From assembly GCA_018398815.1 (NCBI GenBank), contig CM031616.1:36568351-36613350 (forward strand): 45,000 nt of DNA, given 5' to 3'. This document shows, piece after piece, positions 44,911 to 45,000 of this stretch (position 1 is its first letter; every line of letters starts with the position of its first letter). The position numbers and the translations under genes are program-made. The notes beneath the pieces were generated by a model, which was not told the origin of the DNA, made no database searches, and saw only the letters and a list, made by a program, of their open reading frames with translations. Source of the stretch: Conus ventricosus. Lineage: Eukaryota > Mollusca > Gastropoda > Neogastropoda > Conidae.

Positions 44911-45000
44911 TTTAATTAATTGAGTTAATTTACAGTTTTATCAGAATTTTTATTACTTAATTGATTTTGTGGTAATTGTTTGTGTGGATCAAAAATGAAT

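Overview
The window looks like nuclear DNA of a marine invertebrate, most probably a mollusc and perhaps a gastropod. The reasons are intron-containing animal genes, long (CA)n, (GATA)n and (TAC)n microsatellites, tRNA-derived SINE heads, and heavy loading with 5'-truncated LINEs of CR1-like, Jockey-like with RNase H, and L1-like types. The mollusc call is inferred from the style of these repeats, not from a database match. Genes are sparse. Most open frames are retrotransposon debris, microsatellite frames or artefact.

Two host genes are supported. On the minus strand, exons at 3250-3964 and 1787-1964 encode the N-terminal part of a DDX51-type DEAD-box RNA helicase: a lysine-rich tail, then DWLANP and the start of the Q motif. 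Its helicase core must lie beyond the left edge. On the plus strand, an exon at 16711-17253 encodes the TPR region and inhibitory helix of the Fic-domain AMP transferase FICD, and 13513-13750 is a plausible membrane-anchor first exon. The exon with the catalytic Fic motif is not visible. DDX51 proteins act in nucleolar ribosome assembly and FICD modifies the ER chaperone BiP, so their proximity implies no shared pathway.

Layout: 1-640 Jockey-like LINE fragment; 638-1745 microsatellites and a CpG-rich patch; 1787-3964 DDX51 exons; 4770-5015 a tandem duplication; 6032-6713 LINE with GAA tail; 6768-7214 a long near-perfect hairpin element; 7738-9001 CR1-like LINE with (TAC)n tail; 9925-13080 three more reverse-transcriptase remnants, the last with a (GTCAAA)n tail; 13513-17253 FICD exons with a LINE in the intron; 19120-27160 an abnormal block made almost wholly of homopolymer runs; 27300-35100 repeats, a Penelope-like fragment and a 43-bp minisatellite; 35395-37641 a second (TAC)n LINE abutting a tRNA-derived SINE; 38280-40940 dinucleotide and polypurine tracts; 41590-44910 two LINEs meeting head to head.

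Two features of the assembly matter to any user. The 8-kb homopolymer block is almost certainly a basecalling artefact and may hide the rest of FICD. Many frame breaks, including all three in host genes, are repaired by one extra base, usually in a G or C run, so systematic under-calling of homopolymers is likely. I found no evidence of a new multi-gene system. The most interesting real structures are the hairpin element, the frame-rotating minisatellite and the SINE with a 9-nt insertion in its anticodon arm.
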